In this document: one piece after another, positions 24,766-33,604 of the stretch
Position numbering within the stretch: the stretch's first letter is position 1
Layout of the letters: the number at the start of each line of letters is the position of its first letter
DNA from: Anaerovibrio sp. JC8
GTDB taxonomy: Bacteria > Bacillota > Negativicutes > Selenomonadales > Selenomonadaceae
Length of the DNA: 64,000 nucleotides
Direction of reading: 5' to 3'
Assembly (NCBI RefSeq): GCF_002100115.1
Contig: NZ_ANBM01000005.1
Location: 186,001 to 250,000, forward strand
Program-made: the position numbers and the translations under genes
The notes under the pieces: model-generated
What the model saw: the letters and a program-made list of their open reading frames with translations, nothing else
Databases searched by the model: none
What the model was told of the DNA's origin: nothing

Positions 24766-25524
24766 ATGTTATTTGTTTCCATGCTTATAATGGGCATGAT
24801 AATCGGCTTTATTGGTATAGGTGGGGCCGGGATTACTATTGCCCTGCTCACTGTGGGGTTCTTGGTGCCTATACATACTGCTTTAGCCGTGGCTCTGTCT
24901 GCCATGGTCTTTACCACAATGTCCGGTGCCTACAGTCATTTTCGGGAGGGCAACGTCATACCTAAAACGGGAGCTGTCCTGGGTATCAGCGGCATGGTAG
25001 GTGCTTTTCTGGGAGCCAATGTATCCAATATTATTCCCTCAGATATTTTAGGGAAAATGTCCGGCTCCATTATGGTGTTGTCGGCAGTACTGCTGTATAT
25101 CAAGGTATATCAGCCTGAATGGCTGAATAAGCACTTTCCTCCCCGGGATGGCCTGCTGGAAGGGCATAAGCTATACATTTACGGAAGCATAGCCGGGTGC
25201 GTCAACGGCCTTATCTCCGGTGCCTTCGGCATCGGGGCGGCCGCCTTTATACAGCTGACCCTTATGATAATCTTTGGAGTTCCTGTGCTGTACGCCATTG
25301 GCACCTGCATGATGGTTATTCTTCCAATATCCATCGCCGGTGGAATGGGCTATTTCCTTAACGGCCAGCTGGACCTTATGATATTCATCCAGACTCTGGT
25401 GGGCCAGTCCGTGGGAGCTTATCTCGGAGCCAAGCTAACCCGCCTCGCTCCCCGTCCAATATTGAAATTCTTTATGGTAGCCATGTCCGCCTCCGGTGGG
25501 CTGGTCATGCTGTTGTTGTACTAA
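24766..25524 (+). CDS. TauE/SafE family membrane permease
   Basis: 252-residue polytopic protein of the sulfite exporter TauE/SafE family, anion (sulfite, sulfonate or organic anion) exporters or importers. The two half-repeats each have the family Gly motif: GFIGIGGAGITIALL near residue 15 and SGAFGIGAAAFIQL near 150. About eight hydrophobic segments are visible. ATG at 24766 follows GAAGGT; an in-frame start at 24718 would overlap the preceding gene. It is 28 bases after the frameshifted membrane gene and probably co-transcribed. Substrate unknown. Confidence 0.9.
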   Translation: MLFVSMLIMGMIIGFIGIGGAGITIALLTVGFLVPIHTALAVALSAMVFTTMSGAYSHFREGNVIPKTGAVLGISGMVGAFLGANVSNIIPSDILGKMSGSIMVLSAVLLYIKVYQPEWLNKHFPPRDGLLEGHKLYIYGSIAGCVNGLISGAFGIGAAAFIQLTLMIIFGVPVLYAIGTCMMVILPISIAGGMGYFLNGQLDLMIFIQTLVGQSVGAYLGAKLTRLAPRPILKFFMVAMSASGGLVMLLLY

Positions 25525-25527
25525 TTT

Positions 25528-25558
25528 AAAAAGACCTCCATTTTCATGGAGGTCTTTT
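25528..25558. terminator. Bidirectional terminator
   Basis: AAAAGACCTCCAT-TTTC-ATGGAGGTCTTTT, a perfect stem between the convergent TauE-like (+) and HAD phosphatase (-) genes. Confidence 0.93.
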
Positions 25559-25561
25559 AGT

Positions 25562-26386
25562 TTATTTAACAATATTTTTTATGATCCATTCCAGCAAATG
25601 CTCTTCAACACTACAGCCGATATGCTTGGCTATCTTTTTTGTGTCGGCATGGGCGTTGGCCGGGGCTATGCCGATGTCGGCGGCAGCCAGCATTTCGTTA
25701 TCGTTAAGGTAGTCACCGCAGGCGATAATCTCGATGCCCGGCAGCTCTTCCCTGATAAAAGTCAGCATGGAACCCTTGGAAACATTCTTTGCCACGAACT
25801 CATAGTAGTTATCCTCAGAGTAAAAGCCGTTGCCCAGCTCTGCTACTCCCATTTTCTCTGCCAGTGCCACATATTTTTCCAAATGGGCGTGCTTATCGCA
25901 GGCAAAAAATTTCAGCCAAGGGGTCTTCACCGTATCTGTAAGCTGTTCCAGATCAGTGTGGGCATAGCTATAGTACTCCCGTGGCAGACGTGGATCGTCA
26001 TTGGCCTCCGGGGTAATAATATGACAGTTGTCTGCAGTATAGACCTCCAGACAGGCTTCAGAAAAATTCTTTAGTGCCTCCCGGGCAAACTGCGGCCAGA
26101 GCTTCTGGCTGTCACCCGCCGTCAGGGGCAGGGTTTTGATAACCTTTTTCTTCTCCCAGTCATAAAGCATGGCACCATTAAAGAATACCGACGGTGCGTT
26201 GATTGGCAGCCCCTCCACATAGCCGGAGGCTGCCTCCGGGGTACGGCCGGTGGCAATGGCAAAACGTCCGCCCTCTGCCACAAAATCCGCAATGGCCGCT
26301 CTGTTTTCCGGGGAAATCACACCGCCCCGGGGAATCAAGGTGCCATCCAAATCCGAAATAATCATTTTACCTGTATATTTCCCCAT
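25562..26386 (-). CDS. HAD superfamily hydrolase, Cof-type phosphatase
   Basis: 274-residue HAD-IIB phosphatase. Motif I IISDLDGTLIPRGG (nucleophile Asp and acid/base Asp), motif II ATGRTPEAASG, a C2-type cap, and motif IV ACGDYLNDNEMLAAAD near the C terminus. It dephosphorylates sugar phosphates or cofactors such as FMN. ATG at 26386 is spaced eight bases from AAGGAG; GTG at 26392 is too close to it. It lies 12 bases after the YesN-type regulator gene, so it belongs to the two-component operon. A sugar-phosphate substrate would fit the ABC importer next door if that imports sugar phosphates. Confidence 0.9.
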   Translation of the reverse strand: MGKYTGKMIISDLDGTLIPRGGVISPENRAAIADFVAEGGRFAIATGRTPEAASGYVEGLPINAPSVFFNGAMLYDWEKKKVIKTLPLTAGDSQKLWPQFAREALKNFSEACLEVYTADNCHIITPEANDDPRLPREYYSYAHTDLEQLTDTVKTPWLKFFACDKHAHLEKYVALAEKMGVAELGNGFYSEDNYYEFVAKNVSKGSMLTFIREELPGIEIIACGDYLNDNEMLAAADIGIAPANAHADTKKIAKHIGCSVEEHLLEWIIKNIVK

Positions 26387-26398
26387 AATCACAACTCC

Positions 26399-27163
26399 TT
26401 ACAGTTTGATACCCACAGTTATTTCCTGCATAAATGCCTTTGGCGTAGTATGCAGATACTTTTTAAAGGCCTGGGTGAAATTCTTGTAATCACCAAAGCC
26501 CGTCTGCTCTGCCACCTCATATACCCTCCATGTGCCGGTCTGGAGCATTTCGATGGCCTGCTGCAGTCTGTACTGGGTTAAAAGGCCCCCGAAGGTCAGC
26601 CCAGTTTCCTCCTTTAGCTTACGGGAAAGATAGCTGAAGGAAACTCCCAGCTCCTCAGCAATGGTCTCACCGCTCAGATGCCCCTTAAAGCCTTCCTCAA
26701 TGCGCTTCAGCACATTTTGTACATAAGGGTTGCCCGTATGATAAGCGGCCCGCAAGCCCTCATCCCAGGACAATTCCTCCTGCTTCTGCTTTTCCCGTTT
26801 TCCGTCAATTTTGGCCAGGGCATTGGTTAAATCCGCCTCATTGACCGGCTTAAGCAGATAGTCGGTAACATCCAGCTGCAGTGCCCGCTGGGCATAAGAA
26901 AAATCCGCATAACTGGTGAGATATATTATTTTGGCAGGATTTTCCGCTGCCTTCAGTGCCTCCGTCATGGCAATGCCATCCATCACCGGCATCTTAATAT
27001 CCGTCAGTATCACATCCGGCTTGGTAGCCTCAATGACCTCCAGGGCCTCCTTGCCGTTGGCGGCCTCCCCCACCACCTTGGCCCCCATTTTCAGCCAATC
27101 GATGGTACACACCAGTCCACGACGGATTATTTCTTCATCTTCCACAATAACCAAATTAAGCAT
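26399..27163 (-). CDS. Response regulator, receiver plus AraC-type DNA-binding domain (YesN-like)
   Basis: 254 residues: receiver domain 1-120 (VIVEDEEIIRRG acidic pocket, ILTDIKMPVMDG phosphoacceptor Asp, LTSYADFSYA, LLKPV Lys) and a C-terminal AraC/XylS helix-turn-helix pair (GETIAEELGVSFSYLSRKLKEETG, VYEVAEQTGFGDYKNFTQAFKKYLHTTPKAF). It is the cognate regulator of the kinase gene, which it overlaps by eight bases. The most likely targets are the ABC importer genes upstream on the same strand. In the family such regulators usually control sugar or peptide uptake. Confidence 0.93.
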   Translation of the reverse strand: MLNLVIVEDEEIIRRGLVCTIDWLKMGAKVVGEAANGKEALEVIEATKPDVILTDIKMPVMDGIAMTEALKAAENPAKIIYLTSYADFSYAQRALQLDVTDYLLKPVNEADLTNALAKIDGKREKQKQEELSWDEGLRAAYHTGNPYVQNVLKRIEEGFKGHLSGETIAEELGVSFSYLSRKLKEETGLTFGGLLTQYRLQQAIEMLQTGTWRVYEVAEQTGFGDYKNFTQAFKKYLHTTPKAFMQEITVGIKL

Positions 27164-28706
27164 TTTTTTGCTCCTTCTTTGTCAGGGGCAGTCTCAGGCT
27201 AATTTCCGTGCCGCCATCCGGTGGACAGCTCAGCGTAAGGCCATAGTCAGTGCCATAGAGCAGCTGCAATCGCCGCTGCACATTAAAGAGTCCCCAATGT
27301 CCCGTATCATTTTCGCTGCTTTCCAAAAGATTGCGCAGCTGGGCAAGCTTTTCCTCCTCAATGCCCCGGCCAGAATCCTTCACCAGAACATGGAGCTGCC
27401 CGTCAATAACCTGCACCTGAAAGCTGATCCGCAGCTTGCCATCTTCATCTTCACCATATTTAATGGCATTTTCCAACAGCGGCTGAAACAGCAGCTTGGG
27501 AACAGCAGCTGAGCGTGCTGCCGATTCTATGTCGGCGTTAAATTCCAGACGGCTGCCAAAACGGTACTGCTGAATTTTCATGTAGCTTTCCAAATACTTT
27601 ATGTCTTCTCTAAGCTCCACCTGCTGCCCACCACTGGTAATACTGTATCGCAACAGGGACGACAGGGCCATAATCATTTCCGTAGCCGCCCCAGGGTCCA
27701 AACGCACCATAAATTTTATATTTTCCAAGGTGTTGAATAGGAAATGTGGGTTAAACTGGGATTCCAGCTCCCGCAGCTCCGCAATGACAGTCAAGTCATC
27801 CACTGCCTGGGCCGTCATCTTGGTTTCCTGGGCGATGCTACGCATAATAAGCGGTACCATGAGCAGTATAACCAGCAGCATTGCCCCCACTCCTATGCCG
27901 TAACGCATAAGCAAGTCTGAAACTTCTGACACAGACTGGAGCCGATAGGTTTCATTGCCAAAAAATATATCCTGCTGAGATACATAGTAGATACCCTTGG
28001 AGCTTGATACCAAGCCATTGCGCTTATTGAGAAATTCCCCCTGCACCTTGCGGTGGTTTACTATCTTGTCAGCCGATTTAACCAACCGGGCATTATCGAG
28101 CCTATCAACTAAAATGATACCTGCCCGACCATCACCGGCCAAATGCTGCAAATACTCAGATGGCAGAATATAAATCAGGAAGCCTGCCACCTGGCCCTTA
28201 ATACGAACAGCCTGTCCACAAATTAAATCCTGCCCGTCAGACTGTGGCAAAAATTCCAGCTGTGAAGCGTCTGGCCGATTATACAGCCGTGACCATATCC
28301 CCCAGTCACGTACCCCTGGCAGCAACTCTGCTGGCAGCTTGTCCTGGCTGCCTAAAATAAGCCTGCCCTGGATATCCAGCAGATAAAAATCCACGCCCCG
28401 ATAGCCGGTATCATGGTATAGGCGGGCAAAGGCCTCCGCCCTTAGGCCCTTATCCGTCTCCCAAAGTGAAATATCCGGCACAGTCCCCAGAAATTCAGCT
28501 TCCACCTTGGAACGCTGCAAAAAATCCTGACTGACATTTGACAGGACATCTGCCGCCAGCTCCCGGGCTTCATGATTTACCTGGATAACAGCATGTCGCC
28601 AGCTGTCCAGCATTAACAACGACCCCAAAAAGACCATTACCAGCACAGGTACCAAAGCATACCAGGCCAAAGTCCGTTGCAGACGGGATTCCAAATAACG
28701 GTGCAT
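27156..28706 (-). CDS. Sensor histidine kinase (YesM-like, His_kinase family)
   Basis: 516-residue membrane kinase. N-terminal membrane helix LAWYALVPVLVMVFLGSLLML, an extracytoplasmic sensor region of about 230 residues, a second helix GAMLLVILLMVPLIM, then the phosphoacceptor box SQFNPHFLFNTLENIKFMV (His) and an ATPase domain with LLFQPLLENAIKYG (N box) and KDSGRGIEEEKL (G1). The MDD-type H box QFNPHFLFN is diagnostic of the YesM/LytS group. Divided from the substrate-binding protein gene by 160 bases that contain a terminator-like stem and a hairpin/promoter element. Confidence 0.93.
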   Translation of the reverse strand: MHRYLESRLQRTLAWYALVPVLVMVFLGSLLMLDSWRHAVIQVNHEARELAADVLSNVSQDFLQRSKVEAEFLGTVPDISLWETDKGLRAEAFARLYHDTGYRGVDFYLLDIQGRLILGSQDKLPAELLPGVRDWGIWSRLYNRPDASQLEFLPQSDGQDLICGQAVRIKGQVAGFLIYILPSEYLQHLAGDGRAGIILVDRLDNARLVKSADKIVNHRKVQGEFLNKRNGLVSSSKGIYYVSQQDIFFGNETYRLQSVSEVSDLLMRYGIGVGAMLLVILLMVPLIMRSIAQETKMTAQAVDDLTVIAELRELESQFNPHFLFNTLENIKFMVRLDPGAATEMIMALSSLLRYSITSGGQQVELREDIKYLESYMKIQQYRFGSRLEFNADIESAARSAAVPKLLFQPLLENAIKYGEDEDGKLRISFQVQVIDGQLHVLVKDSGRGIEEEKLAQLRNLLESSENDTGHWGLFNVQRRLQLLYGTDYGLTLSCPPDGGTEISLRLPLTKKEQKNA

Positions 28707-28741
28707 GCGGGCCGCTCCTTTCGTTAAATATTACTACTTTA

Positions 28742-28842
28742 TTATAACGCAATTGTGCAAATTTTTCTTCCAATTATGAAGATAATAAAATAGCGTGAAA
28801 AACCAGCTGTCCGTTCAAAAGAAGCTTTGGCTTTCCACGCTA
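28742..28842 (-). repeat. Hairpin/promoter element, copy C (upstream of the sensor kinase gene)
   Basis: The minus strand holds AATAGCGTG...CACGCTATT followed by a T-rich tail, which can end the ABC operon transcript. Then come GGAAGAAAAATTTG, CACAATTGCG and TTATAAT, leading into the kinase gene. It shares the sequence TTGnACAATTnCGTTATAAT and a preceding stem with copies at 35.35 and 53.94 kb. Confidence 0.5.
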
Positions 28843-28866
28843 TTAAAGTACCTAAGTTACCTAGTA

Positions 28867-29910
28867 TTACTGCACGCTGGTGAAGATATCTCTGAACTTA
28901 TCCAGCCATGCCTTCTTGTTCTTGTTTACTACTTCCTCATCATCAGTAATGGACTTAATCTCATTCTTTGGCAACAGACCTACAGGAGCATCTACGTCAT
29001 CGCGAACACTGCGACGATGGAGCTTCTGGGTAATCAGAGTCTGAGCTTCCTTGCTGGTGATAAAGTCGATGAACTTCTTGGCATTTTCCATGTGCTTAGC
29101 ATTCTTGACGATATAAATACCATCTGGCTTGGAAATTACGCCTTCCTTCATGTAAACCAGCTTAACAGGTGCGCCATCAGCAACGTACTTTGCGCCGCCT
29201 TCTTCAAAGGTAAGACCTACAGCATACTCACCATCAGCAACTCCCTTGTATACAGCGGAGGAACCGGACAGCAGCTTGCCATCGAGGTTCTTGGCCAGCT
29301 TGGTCACATAATCCCAACCATTGTCTGGGTTGCCCTTGCCCATAGCATAGAGCATATTAATAATGTGCTCGTAGGAAGAAGAAGATTTGGAAGGATCAGC
29401 AAAAGCGATCTTACCCTTGAGGGCTGGATTCAGCAAATCCTCATAGCCTTCTACCTTAACATCACCGATCAGGTTAGTGTTAATCATGATAACACTTGGA
29501 ATATCAGTGAAGCGGGTGATGGAGCCTTCCACATTCTTGAAATCCTTCTGAATGTGGTCTTCGTTTACGGAACGATACTCCTCAAAGAGAGCAGCCTTAG
29601 GCTTTACAGTGGAGAGAGAACCACCCCAGAAGATGTCGGCCAGTGGGTTGGCTTTCTCAGATTCCACACGTTTCAAAAGCTCCCCTGTACCGGCGGCTAC
29701 TACTTCAACCTTTACGCCGCTCTGCTTCTCAAACTCCTCCACCAATGGGTTGATAAAGGCCAGCGGATGCGGGCAGTAAATAACAAGCTTGTTTTCTTCA
29801 CTACCAGCGGCTTTCTCCGCTTCCTTCTTGTCACCACCGCCGCAACCGGCAAAGCAGGTGATGAGCATCGCCATGCCTACCAGCACGGCAATAAGTCTTT
29901 TCAGCTTCAT
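28867..29910 (-). CDS. ABC transporter substrate-binding lipoprotein (FbpA/AfuA type)
   Basis: 347-residue periplasmic-type binding protein with a lipoprotein signal (LIAVLVGMAMLITCFAGC, acylated Cys at about 22). The fold is the Fe3+/sugar-phosphate cluster of type 2 binding proteins: LVIYCPHPLAFINPLVEEF, DIFWGGSLST, and IVKNAKHMENAKKFIDFITSKEAQ. It delivers substrate to the permease encoded upstream. Ferric ion (FbpA) and sugar phosphate (AfuA) binders share this fold. The HAD phosphatase and YesN/YesM genes nearby favour an organic phosphate, but that is inference. Confidence 0.88.
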   Translation of the reverse strand: MKLKRLIAVLVGMAMLITCFAGCGGGDKKEAEKAAGSEENKLVIYCPHPLAFINPLVEEFEKQSGVKVEVVAAGTGELLKRVESEKANPLADIFWGGSLSTVKPKAALFEEYRSVNEDHIQKDFKNVEGSITRFTDIPSVIMINTNLIGDVKVEGYEDLLNPALKGKIAFADPSKSSSSYEHIINMLYAMGKGNPDNGWDYVTKLAKNLDGKLLSGSSAVYKGVADGEYAVGLTFEEGGAKYVADGAPVKLVYMKEGVISKPDGIYIVKNAKHMENAKKFIDFITSKEAQTLITQKLHRRSVRDDVDAPVGLLPKNEIKSITDDEEVVNKNKKAWLDKFRDIFTSVQ

Positions 29911-29932
29911 AACGAAACCTCCTTAAAAAAAT

Positions 29933-29948
29933 GTTATAACGTTATAAC
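29933..29948. repeat. Perfect 16-base palindrome between permease and binding-protein genes
   Basis: GTTATAACGTTATAAC is its own reverse complement. It covers the permease stop and the short gap before the binding-protein gene. It may be an operator or an mRNA element that raises expression of the binding protein relative to the permease. Confidence 0.5.
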
Positions 29949-31591
29949 GTAACATCCCGACGGCCGGATACCTTGAAGAAGATAACCATGGCCGTGATGG
30001 TCGTTATCGTAAGGATAGTGGACAGGGCCGCCGCCGTACCGTAGCTGGCACGGATAACCTCGGTATAGATTGCAACCGACATGGTTTTCGTGGCTCCTGT
30101 AAAGAGGATAACCGATGAACTTAATTCGTTAATAGCCGTAATCCAGGAAATAATGGCACCACTCATAACGCCAGGCAACATCATTACTGCCGTAACCTTA
30201 AAGAAGGTCTTGAGAGGTGAAGCACCCAGGCTTATGGAAGCCTCCTCCAGACTCGGACTCAGCTGATAAAGAATGGCCGAGCTGGAACGAAGGGTGTACG
30301 GCAAACGACGGATAACCAGTGAAATAATGATGATAATCGCTGTACCCGACAGAAGAATAGGATCGTCATTAAAGGCCAGCAGCAGGGTAATACCAAGTAC
30401 TGACCCTGGAATGATATAAGGGAACATGGTCAGGGTATCAATGATATCCGTGAGCCAGCTCTTTTTGCGGGTAGTCAGATAAGCCACTGTCATACCAAGG
30501 AACACAATCATGGCCATGGCTGCTGTACTGAACAAGTAAGTATTGCTAATGGCAGTCCCCAGGGAACCAAATATGGTGCGATAGCTGTCCAATGAATAGC
30601 CATCAACGAAAATGGCACCGTTGGTCTTAAGGAATGAAGTATAGATAACCACCATCTGTGGAATCATGGACAAAGCCACCAGCAAATAGATGCAAACATG
30701 CATGATGACATTCTTAATGCCCTTCATCTCCCCCACCGGCAGAGGACGCAGGGAACTCATGGTGAAGGATTTCTTATTTACGACATATTTCTGCAGCATG
30801 AAAATTGTAGAGGTAATCAATACCATAATGGCCGCCATGGCCGCTGCAAAGTTGGCCTGGTCACCAACCTCGTTGATGAACTCAGAGTAAATCATAACCG
30901 GCATAACGTTGAAGCCTTCACCAATCAGCATTGGTGTACCGAAGTCTGCCATGGCATTCATGAATACCATCAGGGCACCGGCAAGAATAGTTGGTGTAAT
31001 CAGCGGCAGCATGATGGTAACTACTTTCTTGATACCGCTGCAGCCCAGACTCTCCGCTGCCTCAATCAAGGCCGAGTCGATATTTTTCATGGCTCCGGCC
31101 ACATAGAGATAAATGAATGGATAGAGCTTCAGGGTCAGAACCAGCAATATTCCGGCAAAACCGTAAATTGATGGGAAATCTATACCCATGCTGGCCATCC
31201 ACTGGGTCAATATACCGCTGCGGCCACCAATCAAGATCCAGGAATAAGCACCGATAAACGGTGGAGACAACAGGGAAATGATGATGCAGATTTCCACGAT
31301 ATTCTTGCCCCGAACCTTAAACAGGGTCATAAAGTAGGCCAGGGCCGTACCGATAACCACTGCCAGCACCGTCACACAAGCGGTGACGCTGAAGCTGTTA
31401 ATCATGGACTGATAGTAATACTTCCTCTCAAAGAAGAGGGTGAAGTTACTCATGGTAAAGGCCCCGGTACTGGCATCCTCAAATGCACTGGCGAACAGGG
31501 AGAACAACGGATATATCAAAAACAATCCAAAAACCACAATGGAAAGCAGAGTAATCCATGCCCAAAAATCCCACTGGAATTTCTTATTCAT
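29942..31591 (-). CDS. ABC transporter permease, fused double-permease type (FbpB/AfuB)
   Basis: 549-residue membrane protein made of two permease halves, each with an EAA loop for the ATPase: EAAESLGCSGIKKVVTIMLPLITP (first half) and EEASISLGASPLKTFFKVTAVMMLPG (second half). About twelve membrane helices are visible. The tandem form is typical of iron(III) and hexose-phosphate importers. ATG at 31591 overlaps the stop of the ATPase gene by eight bases (ATGAATAA), so the two are translationally coupled; GTG at 31603 is in frame but less likely. Confidence 0.93.
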   Translation of the reverse strand: MNKKFQWDFWAWITLLSIVVFGLFLIYPLFSLFASAFEDASTGAFTMSNFTLFFERKYYYQSMINSFSVTACVTVLAVVIGTALAYFMTLFKVRGKNIVEICIIISLLSPPFIGAYSWILIGGRSGILTQWMASMGIDFPSIYGFAGILLVLTLKLYPFIYLYVAGAMKNIDSALIEAAESLGCSGIKKVVTIMLPLITPTILAGALMVFMNAMADFGTPMLIGEGFNVMPVMIYSEFINEVGDQANFAAAMAAIMVLITSTIFMLQKYVVNKKSFTMSSLRPLPVGEMKGIKNVIMHVCIYLLVALSMIPQMVVIYTSFLKTNGAIFVDGYSLDSYRTIFGSLGTAISNTYLFSTAAMAMIVFLGMTVAYLTTRKKSWLTDIIDTLTMFPYIIPGSVLGITLLLAFNDDPILLSGTAIIIIISLVIRRLPYTLRSSSAILYQLSPSLEEASISLGASPLKTFFKVTAVMMLPGVMSGAIISWITAINELSSSVILFTGATKTMSVAIYTEVIRASYGTAAALSTILTITTITAMVIFFKVSGRRDVTL

Positions 31592-32708
31592 TTTCCACCA
31601 CACCTTCCATCAGGCTCTTGCTGCCATCTGCACGGAATACATTGATCTTGGCGGCATTAGGCTTCAGATAAACCGTATCACCAATTTCAAATACCTTTTC
31701 AGCATGACCCAAATCCTGGCTATACTCGATGGATGGTTGGTTTGGAACAAGCATATCCTCCGGGAAATCCAAGCCATAAGTGATGTATTTGCCCAGGAAC
31801 ACCTTAGTTTTTATGGTGCACTTTATTCCCTGTCCTTCACCCCGGATGGAAAATTCTTCCGGACGAACAGCAATAGTTACATCCTCACCAATTTTCCCCT
31901 CTTCGCTCAGAGTACTCATCGGCAGAACAAAACCATCTGCAAAAACAACTGCTTTGCCACCATCAGCTTCTTCTATCCGCCCCTTAAACAGGTTGGAATG
32001 ACCGATAAAGGTAGCTACGAACACATTATAAGGTCTGGTATAAATAGTATGTGGGGTGCCAGTCTGCTGAATTACACCCTTTCTCATAACGGCGATTCTG
32101 TCGGAAATCGCCAGGGCTTCTTCCTGATCGTGGGTTACATAAACTGTGGTAATACCCACCTGCTTCTGTACCTCCCGGATAGCCGAGCGCATTTCCACAC
32201 GCAGCTTGGCATCCAGATTGGACAGCGGCTCATCCATAAGCAGCACACTTGGATGAATAACAATTGCACGGGCCAGTGCTACACGCTGCTGCTGACCGCC
32301 GGACAAACGCTCCGGGAGCCTGTCCTGATACTCCGTAATCTGTACAACATCAAGAATCTTGTCTACCTTTTCCTTCATCTCTTCCTTGGACATATTGCGA
32401 AGCTTCAAACCATACTCCACATTTTCCCGAACAGTGAGATGCGGGAATATTGCATAGCTCTGGAACACCATGCCGATATTGCGCTTGTGAGCCGGAATAT
32501 CATTAATAACCTGCTCATTGAAGCGGATCTGGCCACCCTCAATGGTGTTAAATCCGGCAATCATACGCAAAAGTGTGGTTTTGCCACACCCCGAAGGTCC
32601 CAACAAGGTGAAGAACTCTCCGTTTTTAATATTCTGGGTCAGCTGGGGTATAATAGTCAAATCCCCATACCGCTTAACCACTTTATCCGCCGTAATGGCA
32701 ACACTCAT
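31584..32708 (-). CDS. ABC transporter ATP-binding protein (FbpC/AfuC type)
   Basis: 374-residue ATPase. Walker A LLGPSGCGKTTLLRM, signature LSGGQQQRVALARA, Walker B VLLMDEPLSNLDAKL, H loop VYVTHDQEEA, and a C-terminal TOBE/OB regulatory domain of about 130 residues (VTIAVRPEEFSI). ATG at 32708 stands six bases after GGAGGAG; TTG at 32723 would include that site. First gene of the importer operon: ATPase, permease, binding protein. Confidence 0.94.
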   Translation of the reverse strand: MSVAITADKVVKRYGDLTIIPQLTQNIKNGEFFTLLGPSGCGKTTLLRMIAGFNTIEGGQIRFNEQVINDIPAHKRNIGMVFQSYAIFPHLTVRENVEYGLKLRNMSKEEMKEKVDKILDVVQITEYQDRLPERLSGGQQQRVALARAIVIHPSVLLMDEPLSNLDAKLRVEMRSAIREVQKQVGITTVYVTHDQEEALAISDRIAVMRKGVIQQTGTPHTIYTRPYNVFVATFIGHSNLFKGRIEEADGGKAVVFADGFVLPMSTLSEEGKIGEDVTIAVRPEEFSIRGEGQGIKCTIKTKVFLGKYITYGLDFPEDMLVPNQPSIEYSQDLGHAEKVFEIGDTVYLKPNAAKINVFRADGSKSLMEGVVENE

Positions 32709-32885
32709 TGCCCACTCCTCCAATCGAATTTCCTATTATTTATTGATTTATACATATTTTAACCCTCACAATAATACCAAACAAGCCAAAATATTGTATA
32801 AATGTCAGCAAAACTGAACTTTGTGTGAAAATTCAGTATAATTCGACACTATTTCGTCAAACGGCAAGGGGTAAAATTGGGCAAC

Positions 32886-32935
32886 AAAAAACGCGGCCCA
32901 AAAGCTCTGTTGATCTTTCAAGTCGCGTTTTTATC
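32886..32935 (-). terminator. Probable terminator of the cheB transcript
   Basis: Minus-strand stem AAAAACGCG...CGCGTTTTTT with a 28-base loop that itself holds AAAG/CTTT. It overlaps the last bases of cheB and ends in T. The loop is long, so the call is moderate. The gap 32709-32885 holds AT-rich DNA with no clear gene. Confidence 0.55.
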
Positions 32936-33563
32936 TGTTTGGATATACCAATTTCGTTATTTCGTTAGCCATGTTCTGCAGGCTGACCTGTCTTTCCACA
33001 GCCCCCATATTAAAGGCTGCCTTTGGCATGCCATATACCACACACGAGGCCTCGTCCTGCCCCAGGGTTCTGGCGCCGGCCTGACGCATTTCCAGCAGCT
33101 TTGCAGCACCATCCACCCCCATGCCGGTAAGGATAACCCCCACCGCTTTGGGTCCAATAACCTTGGATACAGATTCAAAAAGCACATCTGCAGATGAAAG
33201 CACACCATGAATACGCTCCCCTGCCTTACAGGTGATGCGGATGGATGAAGGATTGCCGGATATGGACATATGCTTGTCCCCCGGTGCGATATATATGGTA
33301 TTAGGCTTGGCATACTCGCCATCCACTGCCTCTTTTACCGCCAACTCACACTCTCTGTCCAGTCTGGCAGCAAAAAGCTTGGAAAATGTAGCACTGATAT
33401 GCTGCACCACCATAACCGGAGGAAGAGGCGGCTTCAGCTTGGACAGAATCTCAGACAAGGCTTCTGTACCACCAGTGGAAGAGCCTATAGCTATAAGGCT
33501 GCACCAAGAGGATGGGGCTGAGGAGTATGATTCTTTTTTATCTGATATCTTCGATGCAAACAA
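32931..33563 (-). CDS. Stand-alone CheB-type protein-glutamate methylesterase domain
   Basis: 210 residues consisting only of the CheB catalytic domain, without the receiver domain of classical CheB. The triad is visible: Ser29 in AIGSSTGGT, His55 in VVQHIS, Asp151 in TGMGVDGA. It would demethylate or deamidate chemoreceptors. No cheR, cheA or receptor gene is in the window. Start: TTG at 33563 with AAGGA nine bases upstream; the frame closes with TAA just before, so there is no hidden receiver domain. It follows the PAS-like gene by 41 bases, which suggests a joint signalling role. Confidence 0.82.
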   Translation of the reverse strand: MFASKISDKKESYSSAPSSWCSLIAIGSSTGGTEALSEILSKLKPPLPPVMVVQHISATFSKLFAARLDRECELAVKEAVDGEYAKPNTIYIAPGDKHMSISGNPSSIRITCKAGERIHGVLSSADVLFESVSKVIGPKAVGVILTGMGVDGAAKLLEMRQAGARTLGQDEASCVVYGMPKAAFNMGAVERQVSLQNMANEITKLVYPNR

Positions 33564-33604
33564 GAAATCACATCCTTGGATTTAACTAAGAACAACACGG
33601 CAAG

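Noticed and set aside
32709-32885. Sigma-54 promoter upstream of the ABC importer
   Set aside because: A TGGC sequence is present, but the matching GC element at the right spacing is missing.
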